From DAOUKH01 sp965207995 (lineage in GTDB: Bacteria > Chloroflexota > Dehalococcoidia > SHYB01), in contig OZ242299.1 in assembly GCA_965207995.1 (NCBI GenBank), positions 1 through 64,000 on the forward strand: a stretch of 64,000 nt of DNA, read 5' to 3'. Of this stretch, positions 8,650 through 16,340 are shown one piece after another. Numbering within the stretch: position 1 is the first letter of the stretch; every line of letters begins with the position of its first letter. Below the pieces are notes generated by a model. The model was not told where the DNA came from. It made no database searches and saw only the letters and a program-made list of their open reading frames with translations. A program made the translations under genes and the position numbers.

Positions 8650-9317
8650 ACGGAGTCCACGACCTCGGTGGAATGCAGGGCTTCGGGCCGGTGCGGCCCG
8701 AGCCGGAGTCGGATGAGCCGGTCTTCCACGAGGCGTGGGAAAGCCGGGTGTACGCCATGGTGCGGCTCATCGGGGGGCTCGGCCTGTGGAACTTAGACAT
8801 GGTGCGCCACACCAGGGAGAACCTGCCCCCCACGGACTACCTCGCCTTTTCCTACTACGAGATATGGTTCGCAGCGCTGGAGAAGCAATTGCTTGAGTCC
8901 GGCCTGGTTTCGGAGGAGGAGTTGCGGACGGGAAGGGCGTCATCGACCGCCTCCGAGCCCATCTTGGAGCGGGTGATGAGCGCCGACCGGGTGCGTGCCG
9001 TTCCCTTCATGATCACGAGCTACCGCCGTCCCGCGCCGGCGCCGGCCCGGTTCACGCCGGGCGACCGCGTGCGGGCCCGCAATCGCCATCCCCACGGGCA
9101 CACCCGTGAGCCGCGCTACATTCGCGGACACGTCGGAACGGTCGATCAGCACTATGGGTCGCAGGTGTACCCCGACCTCAGCGCGGACGGCGTGGTCGAG
9201 GGGCGCCACCTCTACAGCGTGCGCTTCGATGCGCGCGAGCTGTGGGGCGAGTCGGCGGACGCCAAGAGCGCCGTGTACGTCGACCTCTGGGAGGATTACC
9301 TGGAGCCTGCGCCGTGA
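8646..9317 (+). CDS. nthB: Nitrile hydratase beta subunit, 223 aa
   Basis: The N-terminus MNGVHDLGGMQGFGPV is the hallmark of the beta subunit. The helical domain includes YYEIWFAALEKQLLESGLVS. The C-terminal SH3-like barrel contains FTPGDRVRARNRHPHGHTREP and YVDLWEDYLEP. The beta subunit closes the active site of the alpha subunit and stabilises the heterodimer. The ATG at 8646 overlaps the alpha TGA, and its own TGA overlaps the GTG of the third gene, so three proteins are coupled at equal dosage. The length matches family members (about 215-230 aa). No missing conserved block was noticed. Confidence 0.93.
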   Translation: MNGVHDLGGMQGFGPVRPEPESDEPVFHEAWESRVYAMVRLIGGLGLWNLDMVRHTRENLPPTDYLAFSYYEIWFAALEKQLLESGLVSEEELRTGRASSTASEPILERVMSADRVRAVPFMITSYRRPAPAPARFTPGDRVRARNRHPHGHTREPRYIRGHVGTVDQHYGSQVYPDLSADGVVEGRHLYSVRFDARELWGESADAKSAVYVDLWEDYLEPAP

Positions 9318-9715
9318 CCGACGCACAACCTCCCCGCGACATCAGCGTCCTCGGACAAATCCCCTTAGGCGACGATGGCGGGCCAACGTTTGCGGAGCCA
9401 TGGGAAGCGTCGGCGTTCGCGCTTGCGGTCCACCTTTCCGGCTTGGGCCACTTCACTTGGGACGAGTGGGCCGCGACGCTGAGCGAGGAGATACACGAGG
9501 CGCAGCAAGCGGGCGACCCGGACATCGGCGACACCTACTACCGGCACTGGCTGCGCGCCCTGGAGCGGCTATGCAGGGAGCGGGGGCTTGTGTCGGAGCC
9601 GGAGGGGTCGGAGCGCAAGGAGGCCTGGCGCAGCGCCTACCTGAACACACCGCACGGCAGGCCCGTGGAACTTGCGGCCGGCAGGCAACAACCCCACGAA
9701 GGAAATCCGCCATGA
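9314..9715 (+). CDS. Nitrile hydratase accessory (activator-like) protein, 133 aa
   Basis: The core FAEPWEASAFALAVHLSGLG, then FTWDEWAATLSEEI and GDTYYRHWLRALERL, matches the nitrile hydratase accessory protein family. That family resembles the helical N-terminal domain of the beta subunit and helps insert cobalt by subunit exchange with alpha. I chose GTG at 9314 because it overlaps the beta-subunit TGA (GTGA) and because the preceding codons in this frame do not align. The C-terminus (about residues 105-133) is a variable tail. The protein completes an alpha-beta-accessory cassette, which argues that the enzyme here is functional and cobalt-loaded. Confidence 0.88.
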   Translation: MTDAQPPRDISVLGQIPLGDDGGPTFAEPWEASAFALAVHLSGLGHFTWDEWAATLSEEIHEAQQAGDPDIGDTYYRHWLRALERLCRERGLVSEPEGSERKEAWRSAYLNTPHGRPVELAAGRQQPHEGNPP

Positions 9716-10554
9716 ACTCCGGCGGAAAACCAGTCGCCGTCGTGGTCGGGGCGACATCCAAATGGCAGTCGGACGGGCGCAACACCCGGTTTGCTCACGG
9801 CAAGGCCCTCGACGACAGCGAGTTGCCCCTCGACGTGCGTTGGGGCGTGGGTGGGGCCATCTCCTTGAAGTTTGCTAAAGAAGGCTTCTTCATGGTGCTG
9901 ACCACCCGCAATGCCTCCAACGCGGCCGCCTTAGAGGCGGCGATCCGAGAACAGGGCGGCGAAAGCATGATCGCCGAGCTCGACCTCGCCTCTCGCGACT
10001 CCATTGCGCAGGCCTTCGCCGAGATCCGGGAGAAGGCCGGCGACCCAAGCGTCCTGGTCTATAACGCGGGGTATATGGAAGGACGCGGCCTTCCGCCGGA
10101 ACAGGAACTGCTGGAACACATTTCGTTCGAGATGTACGAGACCACGCAGCACATCGCGAGCAGCGGGCCCTTCTTGGTGGCCAAAGAGGTCTTGCCTGCG
10201 ATGCGGGAGCGGGGCGAGGGTTCGATCCTGTTTTCCAACACGCCCTACTCGTTGCGAGGGAGAAAGCGGTACACCGGACAGTCGCTGTACTACCCGAGAG
10301 CTCTCACGCGGACGCTGGCACAGGTGTTGACGGAGGAATACTCCGAATACGGTGTGCATGTGGCCAACGTGGTGATCGACGGCACGATCGATTCTCCGGG
10401 CACCCGGGCGCTCCCGTATGCACAGCAGCAGCCAGAACTGCTGATGAATCCCACCAAGATCGCCGAGGCCTTCTACTATCTGCACACGCAGGACAGGTCC
10501 TGCTGGACGCACGAGCTCCAGCTGACCCCGTTTTCCACCAAGCCGAGCTTCTAG
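9712..10554 (+). CDS. Atypical short-chain dehydrogenase/reductase with split nucleotide loop, 280 aa
   Basis: A Rossmann-type SDR fold is clear: strand AVVVGATS (residues 9-16), the segment GVGGAISLKFAKEGF (45-59), the VYNAGYMEGRG cofactor-strand region and a late GVHVANVVIDGTI. Two features are odd. About 28 residues (17-44) are inserted inside the glycine-rich cofactor motif. The canonical YxxxK catalytic pair is not present: YTGQSLYYPRALTR occupies its place. The ATG at 9712 overlaps the accessory-protein stop (ATGA), with GAAGGAAA upstream. Its position as fourth gene of the nitrile hydratase operon suggests a related substrate path, but the reaction is not predictable. Confidence 0.82.
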   Translation: MNSGGKPVAVVVGATSKWQSDGRNTRFAHGKALDDSELPLDVRWGVGGAISLKFAKEGFFMVLTTRNASNAAALEAAIREQGGESMIAELDLASRDSIAQAFAEIREKAGDPSVLVYNAGYMEGRGLPPEQELLEHISFEMYETTQHIASSGPFLVAKEVLPAMRERGEGSILFSNTPYSLRGRKRYTGQSLYYPRALTRTLAQVLTEEYSEYGVHVANVVIDGTIDSPGTRALPYAQQQPELLMNPTKIAEAFYYLHTQDRSCWTHELQLTPFSTKPSF

Positions 10555-10624
10555 ACTCGCGGCCCGTGTCGAGGCATCGCATCCGCCGCTTGCCGGTGTT
10601 CCTAGCCTCCCCCCACCTAGCGCG

Positions 10625-10630
10625 GTAGAA
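10625..10630 (+). promoter_or_regulatory. Likely -10 box (TAGAAT) upstream of the DUF6159-like gene
   Basis: TAGAAT at 10625-10630 would place the transcript start near 10637. That leaves a 50-nt leader with GGAGG (10676-10680) before GTG at 10687, and it argues against the ATG at 10630, which lies inside the box. Confidence 0.4.
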
Positions 10631-10686
10631 TGCCGATTCTCGGCGCCCTCAAGACGCGCCGGCGAAGCTCTGGGTGGAGGTTGGAC

Positions 10687-11541
10687 GTGTTTGGGGCAAT
10701 TGGCCGGAGCATCACGCTGCTGAAGGTGTGCCTGCGCGTCCTCAAGGCCGACAAGGAGCTCGTGATCTTTCCGATCCTTTCCGCCGCCGGAGTGATCGCC
10801 CTGATGCTGGCGTTTGGGGGCATATGGATCGGGACCGGCGCCGTCGACCGGATCGACGACGGCTCGCTGGGTGGGGTTGACGTCCTCCTTGCCGTCCTCA
10901 TTTACATCACTGCTACATTCATCATCATCTTTTTCAACAGCGCGCTGGTCTTTGCCGCATACGAGCGTCTAACCGGGGGCGACCCCACCGTTCGCTCCGG
11001 CCTGAAGGGAGCATGGGACCGCGTCGGCACGATCTTCATGTGGGCAGTCATCGCCGGGACGGTCGGGCTCATTCTCCACGTCGTGTCCGCCATGGCGCGG
11101 CAGCGCGGCGGCATCGTGGGCCAGATTGTCGCCTGGTTGCTCAAGGGGTCGTGGACGGTCATCACGTTCTTTGTTGTGCCACTGATCGTGATCGAAGGCC
11201 GCTCGGTCGGCGGTGCCTTCGGCGCCTCCTTCTCCCTGCTTCGCCGCACCTGGGGCGAGCAGGTGGCGGGCCGCTTCGGCCTGGGAATCGCCGGCTTCCT
11301 CGCCTTCCTCGTCTTCGCCGGAATCGTGGCACTGTTGTTTGCGGTTCTATCCCCTCTTGGAACGGCGGGCGTCATCATCGCGACGGCAATCGCATTTGTG
11401 TTGGGCGGTGGTCTTGCGGCGGTCCTTGCGGCGTTGGAGGGAATCTACAAGGCGGCGCTGTACCAGTACGCCGCCACTGGGCAGGTGCCGGCTCTCTTCC
11501 CGAGCGACGTCATACAGGGCGCCTTCGGACAATCCCGCTAG
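10687..11541 (+). CDS. DUF6159-like multi-pass membrane protein, 284 aa
   Basis: The N-terminus (GRSITLLKVCLRVLKADKEL followed by VIFPILS) is typical of DUF6159 proteins. At least five or six hydrophobic helices follow (about residues 32-55, 74-98, 121-142, 158-178, 198-225 and 230-255). An amphipathic stretch (GGAFGASFSLLRRTWGEQ) and an AYERLTGGDPTVRSGL loop are conserved-looking. GTG at 10687 is preferred to the upstream ATG at 10630, because GGAGG lies six bases before it and the upstream codons look non-coding. The family has no known biochemical role. It is the last plus-strand gene before a convergent amidase operon, whose stop is only 26 nt away. Confidence 0.8.
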   Translation: MFGAIGRSITLLKVCLRVLKADKELVIFPILSAAGVIALMLAFGGIWIGTGAVDRIDDGSLGGVDVLLAVLIYITATFIIIFFNSALVFAAYERLTGGDPTVRSGLKGAWDRVGTIFMWAVIAGTVGLILHVVSAMARQRGGIVGQIVAWLLKGSWTVITFFVVPLIVIEGRSVGGAFGASFSLLRRTWGEQVAGRFGLGIAGFLAFLVFAGIVALLFAVLSPLGTAGVIIATAIAFVLGGGLAAVLAALEGIYKAALYQYAATGQVPALFPSDVIQGAFGQSR

Positions 11542-11566
11542 ACGCCGCAGGAGCCACCCGCGCGGC

Positions 11567-12985
11567 TCACAGCTCGGGACGCCGCTCGTGCCAGTCGGTC
11601 GCCGACTGAAAGGCGAAGCCCGCACCCAGGACCGTTTGCTCGTCGAACGGCCGTCCCGCGATATGGAGCCCGACCGGCGTCCCCACCGAGTTGAAGCCGC
11701 AGGGCACCGTCATGGCCGGCAGCGCGGCTAGGCTGTGCGGCGTAGTGAACGACCGCGAGCCGAACTGCCGCGCGATGACATCTTCCTTGCTCTTGAAGAC
11801 AGAACTTTCTCCCGCGATAGTCGGCGGCGGACCGAACGACATCGGCGAGAGCAGTACGTCCACCTCCTCTAGCGCCGCCATCATCTGGCCGCGCAGTAGG
11901 CCTCGGGCGCGTTGCGCCACGTTGTAGAGGCCCGCCGACACCAGTGAGGCCGACATGAGCCGCGCCCGGGTCGCGGAATCGTAGTCGCGCGGCCGCTCCC
12001 GTATGGAGTCGAAGTGCACGTGCGCCCCGTCGGTATCGCAGATAGCAACAAAGATCGGCGCCGCCAGACCGATCAGCGGGATGGAGACATCTTCAACAGA
12101 CGCGGCTAGCCGCTCGAACACACCGACGCCCTCGGCGAATGCGGCCCGCACCCCCGCGTCGGCCGATTCCGGGGGCATCAACTCCCTGACGACTCCGACC
12201 CTCAGGTCGCCGATATCGCTGCGGAGGGCGTTCGCGTAGCGGGGAACGGGCCGTGCGCTCGACGTCGAGTCCTGGGGATCGTGCCCGGCGATCGCCTCCA
12301 ACAGCAGTGCGCAGTCCTCCGCGGTACGGGCCATGGGCGAGGCGCAGTCCATCGACCAAGACACGGGGAACGTCCCGTGCCGGCTGATGCGGCCATACGT
12401 CGGCCGAATCGCGCTGATCCCGCACGCGGCGGCGGGAAACCTTCCAGAGCCACCGGTGTCCTCTCCGATCGCCGCGGCGCACATCGACGCCGCAACGGCG
12501 ACCCCCGAGCCGCTGCTGGAGTGGCCTGGAATCCGCTCTAGGTCCCAGGGGTTGCGCGGATTCCCATAGGGGTGCTTGCGCGTGCCGCCCATGGCGAACT
12601 CCGCCATGTTCTGCTTCCCTAGGACGATCGCCCCCGCGTCCTTCAGCCGTCTGACGATCGTTGCATCTTCATCGGGTATGAGGTCGGCATGAATGCCGGA
12701 CCCGCCCGTCGTCCGGACGCCTTTGGTGTAGAACTGGTCCTTCAGACCGATTGGAATGCCGTGCAGTGGGCCACGATACCGGCCACTTGCTATTTCGTCC
12801 TCGGCGGCCTGCGCCTCGGCCAGCGCCGACTCGCCGCAGACCGTGATGTAGGCGTGGAGGCGGTCGTCGAGCCGGTTGATGCGCTCCAGGTAGGCCTCGA
12901 CCACCGCGACGGGGGATACCTCCCGCCGCTCGATCAAGGCGGCAAGACGAGCCACGGTCTCGAACGCCAACGTCTCGTCGGCCAT
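11567..12985 (-). CDS. Amidase-signature enzyme (GatA/AtzE-type), 472 aa
   Basis: The amidase signature is complete: Lys82 in GIPIGLKDQF, the cis-Ser in PGHSSSGSGVA (about 157-158) and nucleophile Ser180 in GEDTGGSGRFPAAACG. The canonical DTGGSIR is DTGGSGR here. The family hydrolyses C-N amide bonds of small molecules, carbamoyl compounds or Gln-tRNA transamidation substrates. The 472-aa length is usual. A small AtzG-like gene ends 14 nt upstream; AtzE-AtzG of cyanuric acid catabolism forms such a complex, analogous to GatA-GatC. So an accessory-dependent small-amide hydrolase is likely, but the substrate cannot be read from sequence. A tRNA amidotransferase subunit is less likely because no gatB is adjacent. 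Confidence 0.9.
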   Translation of the reverse strand: MADETLAFETVARLAALIERREVSPVAVVEAYLERINRLDDRLHAYITVCGESALAEAQAAEDEIASGRYRGPLHGIPIGLKDQFYTKGVRTTGGSGIHADLIPDEDATIVRRLKDAGAIVLGKQNMAEFAMGGTRKHPYGNPRNPWDLERIPGHSSSGSGVAVAASMCAAAIGEDTGGSGRFPAAACGISAIRPTYGRISRHGTFPVSWSMDCASPMARTAEDCALLLEAIAGHDPQDSTSSARPVPRYANALRSDIGDLRVGVVRELMPPESADAGVRAAFAEGVGVFERLAASVEDVSIPLIGLAAPIFVAICDTDGAHVHFDSIRERPRDYDSATRARLMSASLVSAGLYNVAQRARGLLRGQMMAALEEVDVLLSPMSFGPPPTIAGESSVFKSKEDVIARQFGSRSFTTPHSLAALPAMTVPCGFNSVGTPVGLHIAGRPFDEQTVLGAGFAFQSATDWHERRPEL

Positions 12986-12999
12986 GCCCCCTCCGGAGT

Positions 13000-13209
13000 T
13001 CAGACGTCGAAGATCGGACGTGGATCGATCTCGGTGAGCCCGCCGCGGTCAAGCTTGCCGAGCTCGTGCATGAGCGCGGCGAAGCGGAAGGTAACCTCGG
13101 GCAGGACGTCGTCGGGGATGTCGAGGCCGAGTCCCTTGGCCAGTGCCCGGACCTCGTCTTCAGTAAGGTCGACCGGCAGCTCGGCGGGAATGCCTTCTTG
13201 GCTCAACAC
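13000..13209 (-). CDS. AtzG-like (DUF4089-type) amidase partner, 69 aa
   Basis: This small acidic helical protein has a C-terminal pattern (LGLDIPDDVLPEVTFRFAALM) matching AtzG-like/DUF4089 proteins, which resemble GatC and dock onto an amidase partner. It lies 14 nt upstream of the amidase on the same strand, as in AtzG-AtzE pairs. The start is GTG at 13209 or TTG at 13206; the latter has the better distance (six bases) from GGAGG. No enzymatic motif is expected. The likely role is folding or stabilisation of the amidase. It could also modulate specificity, as proposed for AtzG. Confidence 0.72.
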   Translation of the reverse strand: MLSQEGIPAELPVDLTEDEVRALAKGLGLDIPDDVLPEVTFRFAALMHELGKLDRGGLTEIDPRPIFDV

Positions 13210-13244
13210 CTACCTCCGCTCAGCCGCTGACGCGAATGAGACGC

Positions 13245-14177
13245 CTATGAAGCGGCACCGGGTGGGTAATTGTCAAGCCACCAGCGGGCGATGTCGATGC
13301 GCCGCGCGAACCAGACGTCCGGATGGCCCTTGGCGTACTCCAGAAAACGCTCCACGGCCATCGAACGGGGCGGTCGCCCCGCGATCCGGCAGTGCAACCC
13401 AACGCTCATCATCTTCGGCGTTTCCTTCCCTTCCTCATACAGGCAGTCGAACGAGTCCTTCATATAGGAGTAGAAGTCCTCGGTGCTCGTCAGGCCGCCT
13501 CGCCAGAAACGGGCGTCGTTGACCTCGACGCTGTACGGAAGCACCAACCAGGGCTTTCCATGCACCGTCGTGTAGTAGGGCAGGTCGTCGCTGACGGAGT
13601 TGCTGTCGTACACGAAGCCGCCGACCTCAGCCAGCAAGTCCCGCGTGTTGACGCTCACACCGATCCGGGTGAACCAGCTCACCGGCCGCTGGCCCGTCGT
13701 CCGTTCCAACGAGTCGATGGTCTTGATGATCGCGGCGCGTTCATCCTCCTTCTCGAAGGCGTAGTACTCCTCCCAGCGATAGCCATGCCCGCAGACCTCA
13801 TGCCCGCGGCGCGTGATCTCCTGTCCAACGCGCGGGTTCCGCTCCACCGCGAGCGCGCAGCAGAAGAACGTCGCCTTCACGTCGTGTTTGTCCAATAGAC
13901 GCATCAGCCGCCAGACTCCCGCCCGGCTCCCGTACTCGAACATCGACTCGTTCAGGAGGTCCCTGGTGTCCATCGGCACCGGCGAGGCGACTTCGCCGTT
14001 CGTCTCTCGATGCGAATCGCCGTCGAGAATCGAGTACTCCGACCCCTCCTCGTAGTTCACCACCACCGAGACCGCGATCCGCGCATCGCCGGGCCACCGG
14101 ACCTCCGGAAGGTCGGGGCCATACCCCACGAGGTCTCTTTCCACCACAGGGTCCTCCTCAGGTACCGTCCACGGCAT
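13245..14177 (-). CDS. Polysaccharide-deacetylase-fold hydrolase, PuuE/allantoinase-like, 310 aa
   Basis: DLVGYGPDLPEVRWPGDARI near the start and VVNYEEGSEYSIL match the PuuE-type branch (cofactor-independent allantoinase and relatives) of the deacetylase NodB fold. EICGHG-like HEVCGHGYRWEEY, then TGQRPVSWFTRIGVSVNTRDLL and DLPYYTTVHGKPWLVLPYS, follow the same branch. The usual NodB metal Asp pair is replaced by NYEE, as in PuuE. The start ATG at 14177 was chosen because homology begins just after it. GGAGG lies 15 nt upstream, longer than ideal, and a longer start within the divergent spacer is possible. It shares direction with the AtzG-amidase pair 35 nt downstream, so a ureide or amide degradation operon is plausible. 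Confidence 0.8.
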   Translation of the reverse strand: MPWTVPEEDPVVERDLVGYGPDLPEVRWPGDARIAVSVVVNYEEGSEYSILDGDSHRETNGEVASPVPMDTRDLLNESMFEYGSRAGVWRLMRLLDKHDVKATFFCCALAVERNPRVGQEITRRGHEVCGHGYRWEEYYAFEKEDERAAIIKTIDSLERTTGQRPVSWFTRIGVSVNTRDLLAEVGGFVYDSNSVSDDLPYYTTVHGKPWLVLPYSVEVNDARFWRGGLTSTEDFYSYMKDSFDCLYEEGKETPKMMSVGLHCRIAGRPPRSMAVERFLEYAKGHPDVWFARRIDIARWWLDNYPPGAAS

Positions 14178-14242
14178 TGGTATTGCCGGCTTGCCTCCGA
14201 AATCAGGAACGGATGCATGCGGGAAAGGGAGAATAGTAGCGC

Positions 14243-15319
14243 ATGCGTCGACCACCTCCGTCCCAGACGCGGCGCTGGGCGTATCCAGGTGGAGGAACCC
14301 CACTGGGGTATACTTCCGCCCTACCTGAAGGAGGCAGACTCATCGAACGGGATGTAGTCCTCTCGGTGCGCGACCTGCGGACCGAGTTGTACACCAAACG
14401 CGGCGTCGTACGGGCGGTGGACGGCGTCGACTTCGACCTCCACCGCGGCCAGACACTCGGCATCGTTGGGGAGTCCGGTTCGGGAAAGAGCATGACCGCC
14501 CTTTCGATCATGCGTCTTCTCCCTCAGGTAGGGCGGATCACCGGCGGCCGCGTCGAGTTGCACGGAGACGATTTGGTCGCCAAGACCGAGAAGGAAATGC
14601 AGCAGGTCAGGGGCGGGCGCATCGCTATGGTGCTGCAGGACCCGCTGACCTCGCTGAACCCGGTCTTTCGCGTCGACGACCAAGTCGGCGAATCGGTGCG
14701 GCTACACGACCGTCAGAGCGTGAACGTCAAGGAGCGCGTGCTGGAGTTGCTTCGGCGGGTGCACATTCCCGACGCAGAGGCGGTGGCGAGGTACTTTCCG
14801 CACCAGTTGAGCGGCGGCATGCGCCAGCGCGTCGTCGGCGCCATAGGCATCGCGCCGACCCCGGAGGTTCTGATCGCCGACGAACCGACCTCGGCCCTCG
14901 ACCCCACCATCCAGGCCCAGTACCTGGACCTGCTGCAAGACCTCCAGCGCGAGTTCAACCTGTCGATCCTCTTCATCACCCACGACTTCGGTGTCGTCGC
15001 CAACCTGTGCGATACCGTTGCCGTGATGTATTCGGGAAGAATCGTCGAGTACGGCCCCGTCGCCGAGGTCTTCGCCGACCCGGTGCACCCCTATTCCGAG
15101 GCGCTGTTGAAGTCCGTCGCCAGTATCGACGAGAAGCCCGACCGGCTTCCCTCCATCGAAGGGCAGCCGCCGTTGCCGTTCGAGGTGTTGCCGGGCTGCC
15201 ACTTCGCGCCGCGTTGCCCCTACGCCCTCGACCGCTGCCACGAGGAATACCCCGCCGAGTTCGCCCTCGGTGAGGGTCGGGCGGCAAAGTGTTGGCTGGC
15301 CGAGGAGCGCGCGGCGTGA
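14243..15319 (+). CDS. Oligopeptide ABC importer ATPase, DppD/OppD type
   Basis: The protein has Walker A GESGSGKS, a Q-loop near MVLQDPLTSLNPVF, signature LSGGMRQR, Walker B VLIADEPTSALD and the H-loop THDF. The C-terminal oligopeptide/dipeptide extension has the Cys-rich GCHFAPRCPYALDRC, which in relatives binds a Fe-S cluster. It energises peptide or nickel-type importers from the cytosolic face as a heterodimer with the next gene. The first 33 codons from ATG 14243 do not align, and they overlap a TATACT box and a Shine-Dalgarno at 14328. Translation more likely starts near 14342, possibly at a non-standard codon. Its TGA overlaps the next GTG (GTGA). Confidence 0.92.
   Translation: MRRPPPSQTRRWAYPGGGTPLGYTSALPEGGRLIERDVVLSVRDLRTELYTKRGVVRAVDGVDFDLHRGQTLGIVGESGSGKSMTALSIMRLLPQVGRITGGRVELHGDDLVAKTEKEMQQVRGGRIAMVLQDPLTSLNPVFRVDDQVGESVRLHDRQSVNVKERVLELLRRVHIPDAEAVARYFPHQLSGGMRQRVVGAIGIAPTPEVLIADEPTSALDPTIQAQYLDLLQDLQREFNLSILFITHDFGVVANLCDTVAVMYSGRIVEYGPVAEVFADPVHPYSEALLKSVASIDEKPDRLPSIEGQPPLPFEVLPGCHFAPRCPYALDRCHEEYPAEFALGEGRAAKCWLAEERAA
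14309..14334 (+). promoter_or_regulatory. TATACT -10 box and strong Shine-Dalgarno before the DppD-like gene
   Basis: TATACT (14309-14314) would start RNA near 14321, and AAGGAGG follows at 14328-14334. At the ideal distance the frame shows ATC at 14342 rather than ATG, GTG or TTG. So the true start of the ATPase gene is unresolved. Confidence 0.5.
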
Positions 15320-16326
15320 CCCAGCAGGTCCAAGAGTCGGCCATCCCGGCGCGTACCCAGACCCCGGCGCCGCTTGTCGAAGCGCGGGAGTTGAAGAAGC
15401 ACTTCGACGTCCGGCGGGGCGCCCTGGCCTTCGGCAAGCGGACGGTGAAGGCCGTCGATGGCGTCGACTTCGCGATCAACGAGGGTGAGACCTTCTGCCT
15501 GGCGGGCGAGTCCGGCTGCGGCAAGACGACGCTGGCGAACCTGCTCCTCAAGCTCGATCGGCCCACAGCGGGTTCCCTCCGCTGGGAGGGCGCCGAGATC
15601 GATGACTTAACCCGTGAAGAGACCCGGGAGTACCGGCGGAACATTCAGGCGGTGTTCCAAGACCCTTGGAGCTCGCTGAACTCGAAGCTGCGTGTCGGAC
15701 GTATCATCGCCGAGCCGCTAGTGATCAACGAGCGCCTTTCCAGGCAGGAAGTCGACGACAAGGTGGCGTCCTTGCTAGAGCAGGTCACGCTGTCCCCCAT
15801 CCATGCTGAGCGCTACCCCCACGAGTTCAGTGGCGGACAGCGCCAGCGGATCGCGATCGCTCGGGCCCTCAGCCTCGCCCCGAAGATGCTGGTGCTCGAC
15901 GAGCCCGTGTCGGCCCTCGACGTCTCCATCCGGGCGCAGATCGTCAACCTGCTCAAGGACCTGCAAGCCCGGCTGGGGCTTACCTTCTTCGTCATTTCGC
16001 ATGACCTTTCGATGGTGCGGTACATGGGAGACACGGTCGCCATCATGTACCTGGGCAAGTTCGCCGAGCTCGCGCCGAGCGAGGAGTTCTTCAACAACCC
16101 GTTCCACCCATACAGCCGGGCCTTGCTGTCGGCGACCCTGAGCGCAAACCCGGCGCGCTCCCGGGAGCGGATCGTGCTGCAGGGTGAGGTGCCCTCGCCG
16201 ATCAGCCCGCCCTCGGGGTGCCGCTTCCGTACGCGATGCCCGCACGTCATGGACGTGTGCGCCGAGGTGGAGCCGGTCATGAAGGAGGCGGCGCCGGGCC
16301 ACCGGGTCGCCTGCCACCTGTACTAG
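15316..16326 (+). CDS. Oligopeptide ABC importer ATPase, DppF/OppF type, 336 aa
   Basis: Walker A GESGCGKTT, AVFQDPWSSLNSKL, signature FSGGQRQR, Walker B MLVLDEPVSALD and H-loop SHDLSM are intact. The C-terminal CRFRTRCPHVMDVC resembles the partner's cluster motif. GTG at 15316 overlaps the DppD-like stop (GTGA), so the two ATPases are made in equal amounts. It is the second nucleotide-binding subunit of a Dpp/Opp transporter. The cognate permease pair starts about 1 kb downstream after an intervening minus-strand gene. No other ATPase gene appears in the window, although three more permease pairs do, so it may serve several importers. Confidence 0.93.
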   Translation: MTQQVQESAIPARTQTPAPLVEARELKKHFDVRRGALAFGKRTVKAVDGVDFAINEGETFCLAGESGCGKTTLANLLLKLDRPTAGSLRWEGAEIDDLTREETREYRRNIQAVFQDPWSSLNSKLRVGRIIAEPLVINERLSRQEVDDKVASLLEQVTLSPIHAERYPHEFSGGQRQRIAIARALSLAPKMLVLDEPVSALDVSIRAQIVNLLKDLQARLGLTFFVISHDLSMVRYMGDTVAIMYLGKFAELAPSEEFFNNPFHPYSRALLSATLSANPARSRERIVLQGEVPSPISPPSGCRFRTRCPHVMDVCAEVEPVMKEAAPGHRVACHLY

Positions 16327-16340
16327 CGCCGGCCCAAGAC

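Noticed and set aside
9106..9711. N-terminal extension of the SDR frame
   Set aside because: It lies antiphase over the nitrile hydratase beta and accessory genes; ATG 9712 has the ATGA overlap and begins the SDR homology.
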